The notes under the pieces are model-generated. The model saw only the letters and a list, made by a program, of their open reading frames with translations. It had not been told where the DNA came from and searched no databases. The translations under genes and the position numbers were made by a program. Below, piece after piece: positions 1-5,810 of a DNA stretch of 6,691 nt. Position 1 is the first letter of the stretch. Each line of letters starts with the position of its first letter. This stretch comes from Chitinophagaceae bacterium (GTDB lineage Bacteria; Bacteroidota; Bacteroidia; Chitinophagales; Chitinophagaceae): assembly GCA_016786965.1 (NCBI GenBank), contig JAEUVL010000541.1, positions 1 through 6,691 on the forward strand, read 5' to 3'.

Positions 1-1317
1 AGCCAGCCACATGCCGGTAAAAGGCGTAAGACTGTTTTCCTTAGCAAATTTCTCGCCAGTAGTGCTGGAAAAATAAAATACCATGAAAAAGATGATGGCG
101 AAGATCAGCGGGGTGCCCAGCCCCCCCTTCCTGATAATGGAGCCCAAAGGGGCACCAATGAGAAAAAGCACTATACATGCGAGTGACAGTACGATCTTAC
201 GGTGCCATTCAATTTTATGCTTACGCAGATTTCTTTCCTTGTCTTTTAGCGAATTGGTGATCGACTCGGCGTTTATTTTAAGCGACCCCGCTATATTCAT
301 TACACTCTGGTTTACGTTTATCCGGGCTGAATCAGGAAGCAATTCATCAAAGGATCTCGCTTTACCGGTAAAGGGGCTGTCGGCAGCCGTTACTTTCTTT
401 GTCCAGTTGGAATCGAGCAATTGGGAAAACCTGTACTGAATAAATATGGTTGACAGGTTTTGCTTTTTAATCTGCTCCAATTCCCTTTTCAGGGAGTCTA
501 TCGCTTCTTCTAACTGGCGCATGGTCAGCATCTTTTCATTATTCTTGTTCACACTGTCCGCTGTTCGGGTGGTGAAACCCAGCGTACTGAGGTCAAATTG
601 CTTCTTGTACTCCTTGAACCCGATACGGACATATTCAGAGTTGCCCTGTGCGTACGGGCTTCCTCTTTCCTGGTAGCGCCAGCCATCCAGCAGATTAAAT
701 TCCAGGAACCTTTTATTGGCGGACACCCTCATGATGCCACTGTTGGCGATTATAAAATTATCCTGGAGAGAATTGCTCTGTTCATAAACGATCACATCCC
801 TGATCACACTGTCATTATCTTCTTTCTTTCCTATCTTGATAGCAAAATTGGGTATCCTGTCATAGAAGACCCCCTCTTTCAGATCAAATGCCGGCTTTGC
901 ATATACTATATCACCCAGCAGGGTCCTCGATTTCAGGTTTGCTACCGGAATTACATTATTGGCAAACACAAAAGCAATCCCACTGATGAAAACACTAACG
1001 ATGAGCAATGGCCGCATGAAGCGGAGAAGTGAAATCCCTGCTGACTTGATGGCCACCAGTTCAAAACTTTCGCCAAGGTTGCCAAAGGTCATTAATGATG
1101 ACAGGAGGATAGACAGTGGAAGCGCCAACGGTACCAGCACGGCACTTTGATAAAGGATAAATTCAAAAATGATATTCGTGCCCAGCCCCTTACCCACAAA
1201 GTCATCAATATACAACCAGAAAAACTGCATCACCAGCACCAGTAACGTAATAAAAAACGTGGCGATAAAAGGCCCAATAAAGGCCTTTATGATGAGTATG
1301 TCGAGCTTTTTGAACAC
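1..1317 (-). CDS. LptF/LptG-family permease of the LPS exporter (3' end outside window)
   Basis: Inner-membrane permease subunit of the LptB2FG ABC transporter, which extracts lipopolysaccharide from the inner membrane and passes it to the periplasmic Lpt bridge. I translated the complement by hand: 439 codons stay open from GTG at 1317 to the window edge. Start is fixed by an in-frame TAA at 1320-1318 directly before the GTG. Three N-terminal hydrophobic segments lie near residues 8-33, 50-77 and 98-120, with the conserved stretch LSSLMTFGNLGES (72-84). A soluble, presumably beta-jellyroll part follows, then a charged helical-looking stretch (about 260-374), then two more hydrophobic segments (about 375-392 and 400-420) with GAPLGSIIRKGG at 388-399. 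The sixth membrane segment would lie off the edge. Bacteroidota carry two paralogues; the N-terminus (LDILIIKAFIGPF) looks more LptF-like, but I do not assign a symbol. Confidence 0.9.
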   Translation of the reverse strand, partial: MFKKLDILIIKAFIGPFIATFFITLLVLVMQFFWLYIDDFVGKGLGTNIIFEFILYQSAVLVPLALPLSILLSSLMTFGNLGESFELVAIKSAGISLLRFMRPLLIVSVFISGIAFVFANNVIPVANLKSRTLLGDIVYAKPAFDLKEGVFYDRIPNFAIKIGKKEDNDSVIRDVIVYEQSNSLQDNFIIANSGIMRVSANKRFLEFNLLDGWRYQERGSPYAQGNSEYVRIGFKEYKKQFDLSTLGFTTRTADSVNKNNEKMLTMRQLEEAIDSLKRELEQIKKQNLSTIFIQYRFSQLLDSNWTKKVTAADSPFTGKARSFDELLPDSARINVNQSVMNIAGSLKINAESITNSLKDKERNLRKHKIEWHRKIVLSLACIVLFLIGAPLGSIIRKGGLGTPLIFAIIFFMVFYFSSTTGEKFAKENSLTPFTGMWLA

Positions 1318-1326
1318 TTATCTTTA
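1297..1326 (+). promoter_or_regulatory. Candidate promoter for the unknown gene at 1331
   Basis: TATCTTTA at 1319-1326 differs from TAnnTTTG only in the last base. TATG at 1297-1300 is a 3-of-4 match to the -33 TTTG, with an 18-base spacer. Transcription would begin about 1330-1333, almost on the ATG at 1331, so the mRNA would be leaderless or translation would begin at the internal ATG at 1367. The whole element lies at or within the start of the permease gene on the other strand. Confidence 0.35.
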
Positions 1327-1330
1327 ATGT

Positions 1331-1942
1331 ATGAATGCGGCAAAAATAAGGCTTTCGGCAAAGGAGATGGAACTGATTACCAATGCGGATTGGATTTTAA
1401 CAAAGAATGGAATTTTGCAAAAAGTCAACCAGATGCTCGGCAATCTGCAACAACTACAGCAACTGCATTTGCAAAGTATTGCCACCAACTTTCCGCCGGT
1501 GGCGTTGCACTCTTCTCCCAAAATATCTAAGGGTGATAATTATCTCGGCCTTCCTTACCAGGTGCTGGATTATCCCCGGTGTTTTCATCAGTCGGATATA
1601 CTGGCGGTCAGGACCCTTTTTTGGTGGGGCAATTTCTTCAGCATCACCCTGCATTTGTCCGGGGAATACAAAAAGATCGCCGAAACAAACGTTATTGCTG
1701 CCTTCCCCCTATTGAAAGAAACCGGGTTTTATTATTGCATCAATGATGATCCGTGGGAACACCATTTTCAGGAAAATAACTACCAGCCGGTAGCGGGGCT
1801 GAATCAAACTGATTTTGAAACAGTAGTTCGCTCAAAATCATTTATTAAGCTGGCAAAAAAAATCCCATTGGAAAAATGGGAGGAAGCGGAAACCATCCTG
1901 CTGGCTTATTTTAAAGAAATCGCCGGCATCATCACCCGTTAG
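1331..1942 (+). CDS. Conserved-looking protein of unknown function (203 aa)
   Basis: I do not recognise the family and assign no function. The protein is about 203 residues, with no signal peptide and no clear membrane segment, so it is probably cytoplasmic. Visible blocks that look like conserved-core sequence are NADWILTKNGIL (18-29), a glutamine/leucine-rich helix around 36-49, SSPKISKGDNYLGLPY (61-76), LDYPR (79-83), an aromatic WWGNFFSITLHLSGEY (98-113), PLLKETGFYYC (126-136) and an amphipathic C-terminal helix. Codon use resembles the neighbours and the frame is intact. It diverges from the permease gene with 13 bases between starts, and its stop overlaps the stop of the START-like gene. 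ATG at 1331 keeps the segment RLSAKEMELITN; ATG at 1367 (residue 13) is the alternative and fits the candidate promoter better. Confidence 0.75.
   Translation: MNAAKIRLSAKEMELITNADWILTKNGILQKVNQMLGNLQQLQQLHLQSIATNFPPVALHSSPKISKGDNYLGLPYQVLDYPRCFHQSDILAVRTLFWWGNFFSITLHLSGEYKKIAETNVIAAFPLLKETGFYYCINDDPWEHHFQENNYQPVAGLNQTDFETVVRSKSFIKLAKKIPLEKWEEAETILLAYFKEIAGIITR
1341..1348 (-). promoter_or_regulatory. Candidate -7 box for the LptF/LptG-family gene
   Basis: On the minus strand this reads TATTTTTG, a full match to the Bacteroidota -7 consensus TAnnTTTG. It would start transcription near 1335, giving a leader of under 20 bases to the GTG at 1317. No good -33 TTTG is seen at a 19-21 base spacing. 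The box lies inside the 5' end of the divergent gene. Confidence 0.4.
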
Positions 1943-2316
1943 TTACCGAGACGGTGGAAAAGCTCCTTTACCTGGTAATCCCACAAGCGGCTTTGGTCCT
2001 TGATATCTTTTTTCTCGGCAAAATCTTTTATCACCAAAATGGTCTGGTTGGTGATCTCAGATTTTTCTATGCTGAATTCAAAGTATTCATCCTTGGGTGC
2101 CGTTTGCCAGTGAAACCGTATAAATTTATCCTGTTCACTTTCTACCAGGTCAGCCTTTTCAAAAGAGCCGCTCCAGCCAAAATAAAATATATTGTCTCTT
2201 TCATCAACCTTGTCGGCAAACCATTCACCCAGCCCGGCCGGGGTGGAGAGGAATTCATACAATATGGATGGCGAGCAGCGTACCGGAAACTCTAAAGTGT
2301 ATAATTGTTTACTCAT
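1939..2316 (-). CDS. START-like domain protein (SRPBCC fold), 125 aa
   Basis: A small single-domain protein of the START-like/SRPBCC superfamily, whose members form a helix-grip cavity that binds hydrophobic ligands. The ligand of this Bacteroidota subgroup is not known to me. Features: an N-terminal strand ending in FPVRCSPSILYEFLSTPAGLGEWFAD (10-35), the usual strand-helix-WF opening of the fold; a strand with FYFGWSG (44-50); IRFHW (66-70); EYFEFSIE (77-84); a strand TILVIKDFAEKKD (92-104); and a C-terminal helix with LWDYQVKELFHRLG (111-124). It matches my memory of a compact protein common in the phylum, at about the usual length. ATG at 2316 is the only reasonable start; there is no strong Shine-Dalgarno sequence, only purines (GAGAAAG) abutting it. 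Its TAA overlaps the TAG of the convergent gene. Confidence 0.85.
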   Translation of the reverse strand: MSKQLYTLEFPVRCSPSILYEFLSTPAGLGEWFADKVDERDNIFYFGWSGSFEKADLVESEQDKFIRFHWQTAPKDEYFEFSIEKSEITNQTILVIKDFAEKKDIKDQSRLWDYQVKELFHRLGN

Positions 2317-2460
2317 CTTTCTCGTCTATAATTCATTGCGATAGCTGCAATAATAGAAAATAAATCATTGCGGCAAAATATTTTATGGTTTATTTTTCCC
2401 CTTATTTTAAATCTCTCCCTGATCTGCAAAATAAATACCATATGAAAGCGTTAAGAAGAT

Positions 2461-2477
2461 GCCAAAATTTATTTGGC
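2461..2477. repeat. Inverted repeat GCCAAA-N5-TTTGGC
   Basis: Perfect 6-bp arms (2461-2466 and 2472-2477) around a 5-base centre, upstream of rpoD. It could be an operator dyad. It is not followed by a T-run, so it is not a clear terminator. Confidence 0.55.
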
Positions 2478-2484
2478 TAACAGT

Positions 2485-2504
2485 GGCAATTTGTATAAAT
2501 TGCC
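2485..2504. repeat. Inverted repeat GGCAATTT-N4-AAATTGCC
   Basis: Perfect 8-bp arms (2485-2492 and 2497-2504) around GTAT. It starts eight bases after the previous dyad. The following sequence (CTGACG) has no T-run, so an operator or RNA stem is more likely than a terminator. A weaker 5-bp pair, GTTCA/TGAAC at 2510-2514 and 2523-2527, follows. Confidence 0.6.
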
Positions 2505-2520
2505 CTGACGTTCAATTCTT

Positions 2521-2555
2521 TCTGAACAACAAGGACATTGTGGTGGGTATTTTTA
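2521..2555 (+). promoter_or_regulatory. Weak candidate promoter of rpoD
   Basis: TATTTTTA at 2548-2555 matches TAnnTTTG except for the last base. The nearest -33-like tetramer is TCTG at 2521-2524, with a spacer of 23 bases, which is long. The predicted leader would be about 60 bases. Chance occurrence in AT-rich DNA is quite possible. Confidence 0.25.
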
Positions 2556-2620
2556 GAGTATAAAGTCGAACCGAACTTATAATTCTTTAACCCTTAAAAT
2601 GCACCATTAAAACCATACCT

Positions 2621-3496
2621 ATGAGCATGAGACAACTGAAGATCTCGAAGTCGATTACTAATCGGGAATCTCAAAGTTTAGAAAAGTACTTACAAGAGAT
2701 CGGCAAGGTCGAACTCATTTCCCCTGAAGAAGAGGTAAAATTAGCCACCCTTATTAAACAAGGATGTCAAAAGTCGCTTGACAGGCTGACCAAGGCCAAC
2801 CTGCGCTTTGTGGTATCTGTGGCTAAACAATACCAAAATCAGGGCCTTTCCCTGCCAGATCTTATTAATGAAGGGAACCTGGGCCTCATTAAAGCTGCTC
2901 AGCGCTTTGATGAAACCCGTGGTTTTAAATTCATTTCTTACGCCGTTTGGTGGATCCGCCAGAGTATTTTGCAGGCTTTGGCCGAGCAATCCAGGATCGT
3001 TCGGTTACCACTGAATAAAGTGGGTCTTACCAACCGTATTCAAAAGGCATTTTCCCTTCTTGAACAGCAATATGAAAGGGAACCTTCAGCGGAAGAACTG
3101 GCCGATCTGCTGGAAATGGACATTGAGGAAGTGTCAGCTACACTTGGCATCAATGCCCGGCATGTAAGTATGGACTCCCCACTCTCAGACGGAGAAGAAA
3201 GCACCCTGATGGATGTAATGGAAAATGCCAATGCAGAAAAGACAGATGGTCTGCTGGTGCATAATGAATCGCTTAAAACAGAAATCGACCGCTCCCTCAA
3301 AACGCTGACCGAACGCCAAAAAGAAGTGATCTGCTTTTTCTTCGGCATTGGGGTGGACCACCCGATGAGCCTGGAAGATATTGGCGAACGCTTCAGCCTG
3401 ACCAGGGAAAGGGTAAGGCAGATCAAAGACAAAGCTATCACCAAACTGAAAGCATCTAACCGCTGTCAGCTATTGAGAACCTATTTAGGAACATAA
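2621..3496 (+). CDS. rpoD: Primary sigma factor RpoD, short Bacteroidota type (291 aa)
   Basis: Housekeeping sigma factor that directs RNA polymerase to most promoters. Domains in order: region 1.2 (about 18-50, with SLEKYLQEIGKVELISPEEE); region 2 (about 54-130), including the core-binding DLINEGNLGLIKAAQRFDE (80-98) and the melting/-7 recognition helix YAVWWIRQSILQAL (107-120); region 3 (about 131-205, EREPSAEELADLLEM); region 4 (about 220-285), with the helix-turn-helix SLEDIGERFSLTRERVRQIK (250-269). Region 1.1 and the long non-conserved insert of proteobacterial sigma70 are absent, as is normal in this phylum, and about 290 residues is the usual length. Two ATGs are possible: 2621, or 2627, which gives the familiar MRQLKI start; they differ by two residues. 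The gene stands alone, with a spacer on each side. Confidence 0.96.
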   Translation: MSMRQLKISKSITNRESQSLEKYLQEIGKVELISPEEEVKLATLIKQGCQKSLDRLTKANLRFVVSVAKQYQNQGLSLPDLINEGNLGLIKAAQRFDETRGFKFISYAVWWIRQSILQALAEQSRIVRLPLNKVGLTNRIQKAFSLLEQQYEREPSAEELADLLEMDIEEVSATLGINARHVSMDSPLSDGEESTLMDVMENANAEKTDGLLVHNESLKTEIDRSLKTLTERQKEVICFFFGIGVDHPMSLEDIGERFSLTRERVRQIKDKAITKLKASNRCQLLRTYLGT

Positions 3497-3521
3497 TTTT
3501 TACAATAATCAAAAGATAATA

Positions 3522-3552
3522 ACTGACATAAAATTTTACATTTCTATCTTTG
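3522..3552 (+). promoter_or_regulatory. Promoter of ffh (Bacteroidota type)
   Basis: TATCTTTG at 3545-3552 is a full match to TAnnTTTG. With a 19-base spacer the -33 position is ACTG (3522-3525), a half match to TTTG. Transcription would start near 3557-3559, leaving a leader of about 63 bases that opens with the 3562-3588 hairpin. Confidence 0.6.
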
Positions 3553-3561
3553 CAATTCTTT

Positions 3562-3588
3562 AAAAGTGAACATTTGATGTTCACTTTT
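3562..3588 (+). terminator. Perfect 12-bp stem-loop with T-run: rpoD terminator or ffh leader hairpin
   Basis: Arms AAAAGTGAACAT (3562-3573) and ATGTTCACTTTT (3577-3588) pair without mismatch around TTG, and TCTTTTA follows. The A-stem and T-tail arrangement is what an intrinsic terminator for rpoD would look like. However, the hairpin lies only a few bases after the expected ffh start point, so on the ffh transcript it would be a 5'-terminal stem. Which role is real cannot be told from sequence. Confidence 0.55.
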
Positions 3589-3621
3589 TCTTTTACGTGA
3601 AACTGAAAATCATTGTGACAC

Positions 3622-4947
3622 ATGTTCAACAATTTGCAGGAAAAATTAGAATCAGCCTTTAAGAACCTCAAAGGACAAGGCCGCATCACCGAACTGAATA
3701 TCGCCACCACGGTAAAAGAGATCCGCCGGGCCCTGGTGGATGCGGATGTGAACTACAAAATAGCCAAAGAATTTACTGACAAAGTAAAAGATAAAGCTAT
3801 AGGTGAAAAGGTGATCAACGCCATTTCTCCTGGCCAGTTGATGACCAAGATCGTAAAGGATGAACTGGCCGAGCTGATGGGTGGTCAGGAAGCCGTTTTC
3901 AATGCGAAAGGGAACCCGGCCGTTATACTTATCGCCGGTTTACAAGGTAGTGGTAAAACCACTTTCAGTGGCAAGTTGGCCAATTTCCTGAAGAACAAAA
4001 AAGGTCTCTCTCCCCTGCTGGTGGCAGCAGATATTTACCGCCCGGCTGCGATGGAGCAGCTACGGGTACTCGGAGAGCAGATCGGTGTGGATGTGCATAT
4101 AGAACTGGAAAACAAAGACGCCGTTTCCATTGCCCAAAATGCAGTAAAAGAAGCACGCAGTAAAAACAAGAATGTGGTCATCATAGATACTGCCGGCCGC
4201 CTGGCAGTAGATGAGGTAATGATGAATGAAGTGGCCAACGTAAAGAATGCCGTGAACCCACAGGAGATCCTTTTTGTGGTGGACAGCATGACAGGACAAG
4301 ACGCCGTGAACACCGCCAAAGCCTTTAACGACAGGCTTGACTTTACCGGCGTGGTGCTTACCAAATTAGATGGTGATACCAGAGGTGGCGCTGCCATTTC
4401 TATCAAATACACGGTAGACAAACCCATCAAATTCACCAGCAGTGGCGAAAAGATGGACACTTTGGATATTTTTTATCCTGAAAGAATGGCCCAGCGTATC
4501 CTGGGTATGGGAGATATCACTTCATTGGTGGAAAAGGCGCAGGAACAGTTTAGCGAGGTGGAGGCCAAAAAACTGGAAGCCAAGATCAGGAAGAATAAAT
4601 TCGACTTTGCCGACTTCAAGATCCAGCTGGAGCAGATCAAGAAGATGGGCAATATGAAAGACATGCTGAGCATGATACCCGGTGTAGGCAGCAAAGTAAA
4701 GGACCTGGATATCAATGACGACTCTTTTAAAGGCATTGAAGCCATGATCAACTCGATGACCCCGGCCGAACGGGCCGATCCGGACCTGATCGACGGAAGC
4801 CGCAAAAAACGCATCGCCAAAGGTGCCGGCAAAGACATGACAGAGCTGAACAACTTCATAAAACAGTTTGAACAAATGAGGGGGATGATGAAAAACATGA
4901 ACAAAATGGGGGCTTTTGGAAAGATGATGCCGGGAATGAAGAAGTAA
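3622..4947 (+). CDS. ffh: Signal recognition particle GTPase Ffh (SRP54), 441 aa
   Basis: With 4.5S-type SRP RNA it binds signal sequences of nascent membrane and secreted proteins and delivers ribosomes to the receptor FtsY at the inner membrane. N domain: residues 1-95, with ALVDADVNYKIAKEF (37-51). G domain: P-loop GLQGSGKTT (106-114), DIYRPAAMEQL (137-147) in the insertion box, DTAGR (189-193), TKLDGDTRGG (247-256), then SGEKMDTLDIFYPERMAQRILGMGD (274-298) linking to the M domain. M domain: about 305-441, with SMIPG (350-354), the RNA-binding segment GSRKKRIAKGAG (392-403) and a methionine-rich tail (MRGMMKNMNKMGAFGKMMPGM, 419-439). Length and all key motifs are normal. ATG at 3622 begins the typical MFNNLQEKLESAF. 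It lies upstream of rpsP, as in Escherichia coli and Bacillus subtilis. Confidence 0.98.
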   Translation: MFNNLQEKLESAFKNLKGQGRITELNIATTVKEIRRALVDADVNYKIAKEFTDKVKDKAIGEKVINAISPGQLMTKIVKDELAELMGGQEAVFNAKGNPAVILIAGLQGSGKTTFSGKLANFLKNKKGLSPLLVAADIYRPAAMEQLRVLGEQIGVDVHIELENKDAVSIAQNAVKEARSKNKNVVIIDTAGRLAVDEVMMNEVANVKNAVNPQEILFVVDSMTGQDAVNTAKAFNDRLDFTGVVLTKLDGDTRGGAAISIKYTVDKPIKFTSSGEKMDTLDIFYPERMAQRILGMGDITSLVEKAQEQFSEVEAKKLEAKIRKNKFDFADFKIQLEQIKKMGNMKDMLSMIPGVGSKVKDLDINDDSFKGIEAMINSMTPAERADPDLIDGSRKKRIAKGAGKDMTELNNFIKQFEQMRGMMKNMNKMGAFGKMMPGMKK

Positions 4948-5003
4948 CAGGCGGCATTTTCAGCCGGTGACAATAATTTTGGCCCAAACCGCATCGAACA
5001 GTT

Positions 5004-5035
5004 TTTGCCAGTTTTACATTTCAATCTTATATTTG
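5004..5035 (+). promoter_or_regulatory. Promoter of rpsP (consensus Bacteroidota type)
   Basis: TTTG at 5004-5007, a 20-base spacer and TATATTTG at 5028-5035 match both halves of the Bacteroidota promoter consensus exactly, with normal spacing. The start point should be near 5040-5042, about 50 bases before the ATG at 5093. This is the strongest promoter match in the window, as expected for a ribosomal protein gene, and it means rpsP need not depend on transcription from ffh. Confidence 0.78.
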
Positions 5036-5038
5036 CCG

Positions 5039-5083
5039 TCCGGTTTCCACCGGAACTAACAATTATTGTTTAACGCTGTTAAA
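5039..5083 (+). promoter_or_regulatory. Possible structured 5' leader of rpsP
   Basis: Three short perfect inverted repeats lie between the promoter and the ATG: TCCGG/CCGGA (5039-5043 with 5050-5054), AACAAT/ATTGTT (5058-5063 with 5065-5070, single-base centre, so unlikely to fold as drawn) and TTTAAC/GTTAAA (5069-5074 with 5078-5083, three-base loop). The last two share bases and exclude each other. Ribosomal protein genes often have autoregulatory leaders, but I cannot match this to a known one. Confidence 0.3.
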
Positions 5084-5092
5084 TTTCTATTT

Positions 5093-5539
5093 ATGTCAGC
5101 AAAAATCCGTCTTCAAAGACACGGGTCTAAAAAAAGACCTTTCTACTTCATTGTTATTGCCGATGCCCGGGCACCCCGTGATGGCAAATTCATTCAAAAA
5201 TTAGGTACTTACAATCCCCTGACCGTTCCTGCTACTATTCAGTTGGACCGCCAGAAGGCTTTGGAGTGGCTGAACAAAGGTGCTACACCAACAGACACCG
5301 TTCGCCGTATCCTCAGCTTCAAAGGTGTTTTGTACCTGAAGCACTTGCTCCGTGGTGTGAGCCTGGGCCTTTTTGATGATGCAGCTGCTATGGAAAAGTT
5401 CACCAAGTGGAGCGCAGAACATGAAGCTCAGATCAAAAAACGCCAGGAAGATGCCTACCGCAACAAAAGAGCCAGACGTCCAATGCCAGGTCGCAGACCT
5501 GAAAGAAGGACTGAAGGTGAAAGCGGTAGTGAAGGATAA
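5093..5539 (+). CDS. rpsP: 30S ribosomal protein bS16 (148 aa)
   Basis: Early-binding 30S assembly protein contacting the 5' and central domains of 16S rRNA. The bS16 core is residues 1-85: MSAKIRLQRHGSKKRPFYFIV (1-21), ADARAPRDGKFIQKLGTYNP (23-42) and the TDTVRRILS helix (67-75). The E. coli protein is about 82 residues; this one continues for about 65 more, with a helix (ALEHEA-like region, roughly 98-122) and a basic then acidic tail (RNKRARRPMPGRRPERR, then EGESGSEG). C-terminal extensions are common on bS16 in Bacteroidota. ATG at 5093 is chosen because it opens the canonical MSAKIRLQRHG; the frame extends to a TTG at 5066 that would add nine residues foreign to the family. It is followed closely by a strong terminator. 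Confidence 0.96.
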   Translation: MSAKIRLQRHGSKKRPFYFIVIADARAPRDGKFIQKLGTYNPLTVPATIQLDRQKALEWLNKGATPTDTVRRILSFKGVLYLKHLLRGVSLGLFDDAAAMEKFTKWSAEHEAQIKKRQEDAYRNKRARRPMPGRRPERRTEGESGSEG

Positions 5540-5566
5540 TTAAAGTCCGCATCCTGAAAGTTCATG

Positions 5567-5601
5567 AATCCTCTCCCGCTTAAAATGGGGGAGGATTTTT
5601 T
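5567..5601 (+). terminator. Rho-independent terminator of rpsP
   Basis: Arms 5567-5577 (AATCCTCTCCC) and 5587-5597 (GGGGGAGGATT) form an 11-bp stem with a single G-U pair and a nine-base loop, followed by a run of six T (5596-5601). It starts 28 bases after the rpsP stop. This should end most rpsP transcripts before rimM. Confidence 0.88.
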
Positions 5602-5662
5602 GTTGGGATATGAATCGTATCAACGGGGTACATTTCACAACCCGAAACTGATAGATTACCCT

Positions 5663-5683
5663 GACCGCTGACCGCTATCCGCT
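5663..5683. repeat. 7-bp tandem repeat, three units
   Basis: GACCGCT, GACCGCT and ATCCGCT follow each other without gaps. The flanking seven-base blocks do not match well, so the array stops at three units. Confidence 0.65.
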
Positions 5684-5718
5684 CTGCTGCCATATAGTGA
5701 GTGGGTGAAAGGCCAGGT

Positions 5719-5808
5719 TCCCGATAAGGCCCGTTAATGCTCATTAAGGCTCTTTAAGGCTCTTTAAGGCCTGTTATTGACCATTAAAGTAGGGCAAATG
5801 CAATTAAG
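5719..5808. repeat. 10-bp degenerate tandem repeat, about nine units in phase
   Basis: Reading in tens from 5719: TCCCGATAAG, GCCCGTTAAT, GCTCATTAAG, GCTCTTTAAG, GCTCTTTAAG, GCCTGTTATT, GACCATTAAA, a degenerate unit GTAGGGCAAA, and TGCAATTAAG. The consensus is about GCYCNTTAAG, with the TTAA core at the same place in most units. The period is close to one DNA helical turn, so the TTAA steps face one side of the helix. Confidence 0.8.
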
Positions 5809-5810
5809 GT

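Larger units (their letters stand above)
2317..2620. other. Spacer between the START-like gene and rpoD
   Basis: About 300 AT-rich bases with no credible reading frame. It must hold the promoters of both divergent genes. A palindromic AAAATATTTT lies at 2376-2385, and three inverted repeats lie between 2461 and 2527 (listed separately). No perfect TAnnTTTG box was found on either strand; the best for rpoD is TATTTTTA at 2548-2555. Confidence 0.7.

Noticed and set aside
83..1150. Plus-strand reading frames across the first kilobase (for example 83-439, 598-1032)
   Set aside because: They are shadows of the permease gene, whose minus-strand frame is open from 1317 to the window edge and carries clear family motifs.
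1954..2295. Plus-strand frame of 113 codons
   Set aside because: It lies opposite the START-like gene, which has a recognisable fold pattern; the plus-strand product has no family features.
4950..4972. Possible ffh terminator (CGGC/GCCG around ATTTTCA)
   Set aside because: The stem is only four base pairs with no T-run after it, so it is too weak to call.
4035..5024. Long minus-strand frames inside ffh (for example 4035-4460 and 4473-5024)
   Set aside because: They lie antisense to an intact, fully motif-bearing ffh, and their products are low-complexity serine/leucine stretches.
5066..5092. Upstream TTG start for rpsP adding nine residues
   Set aside because: The ATG at 5093 gives the canonical bS16 N-terminus, and the extra residues come from the leader repeats.
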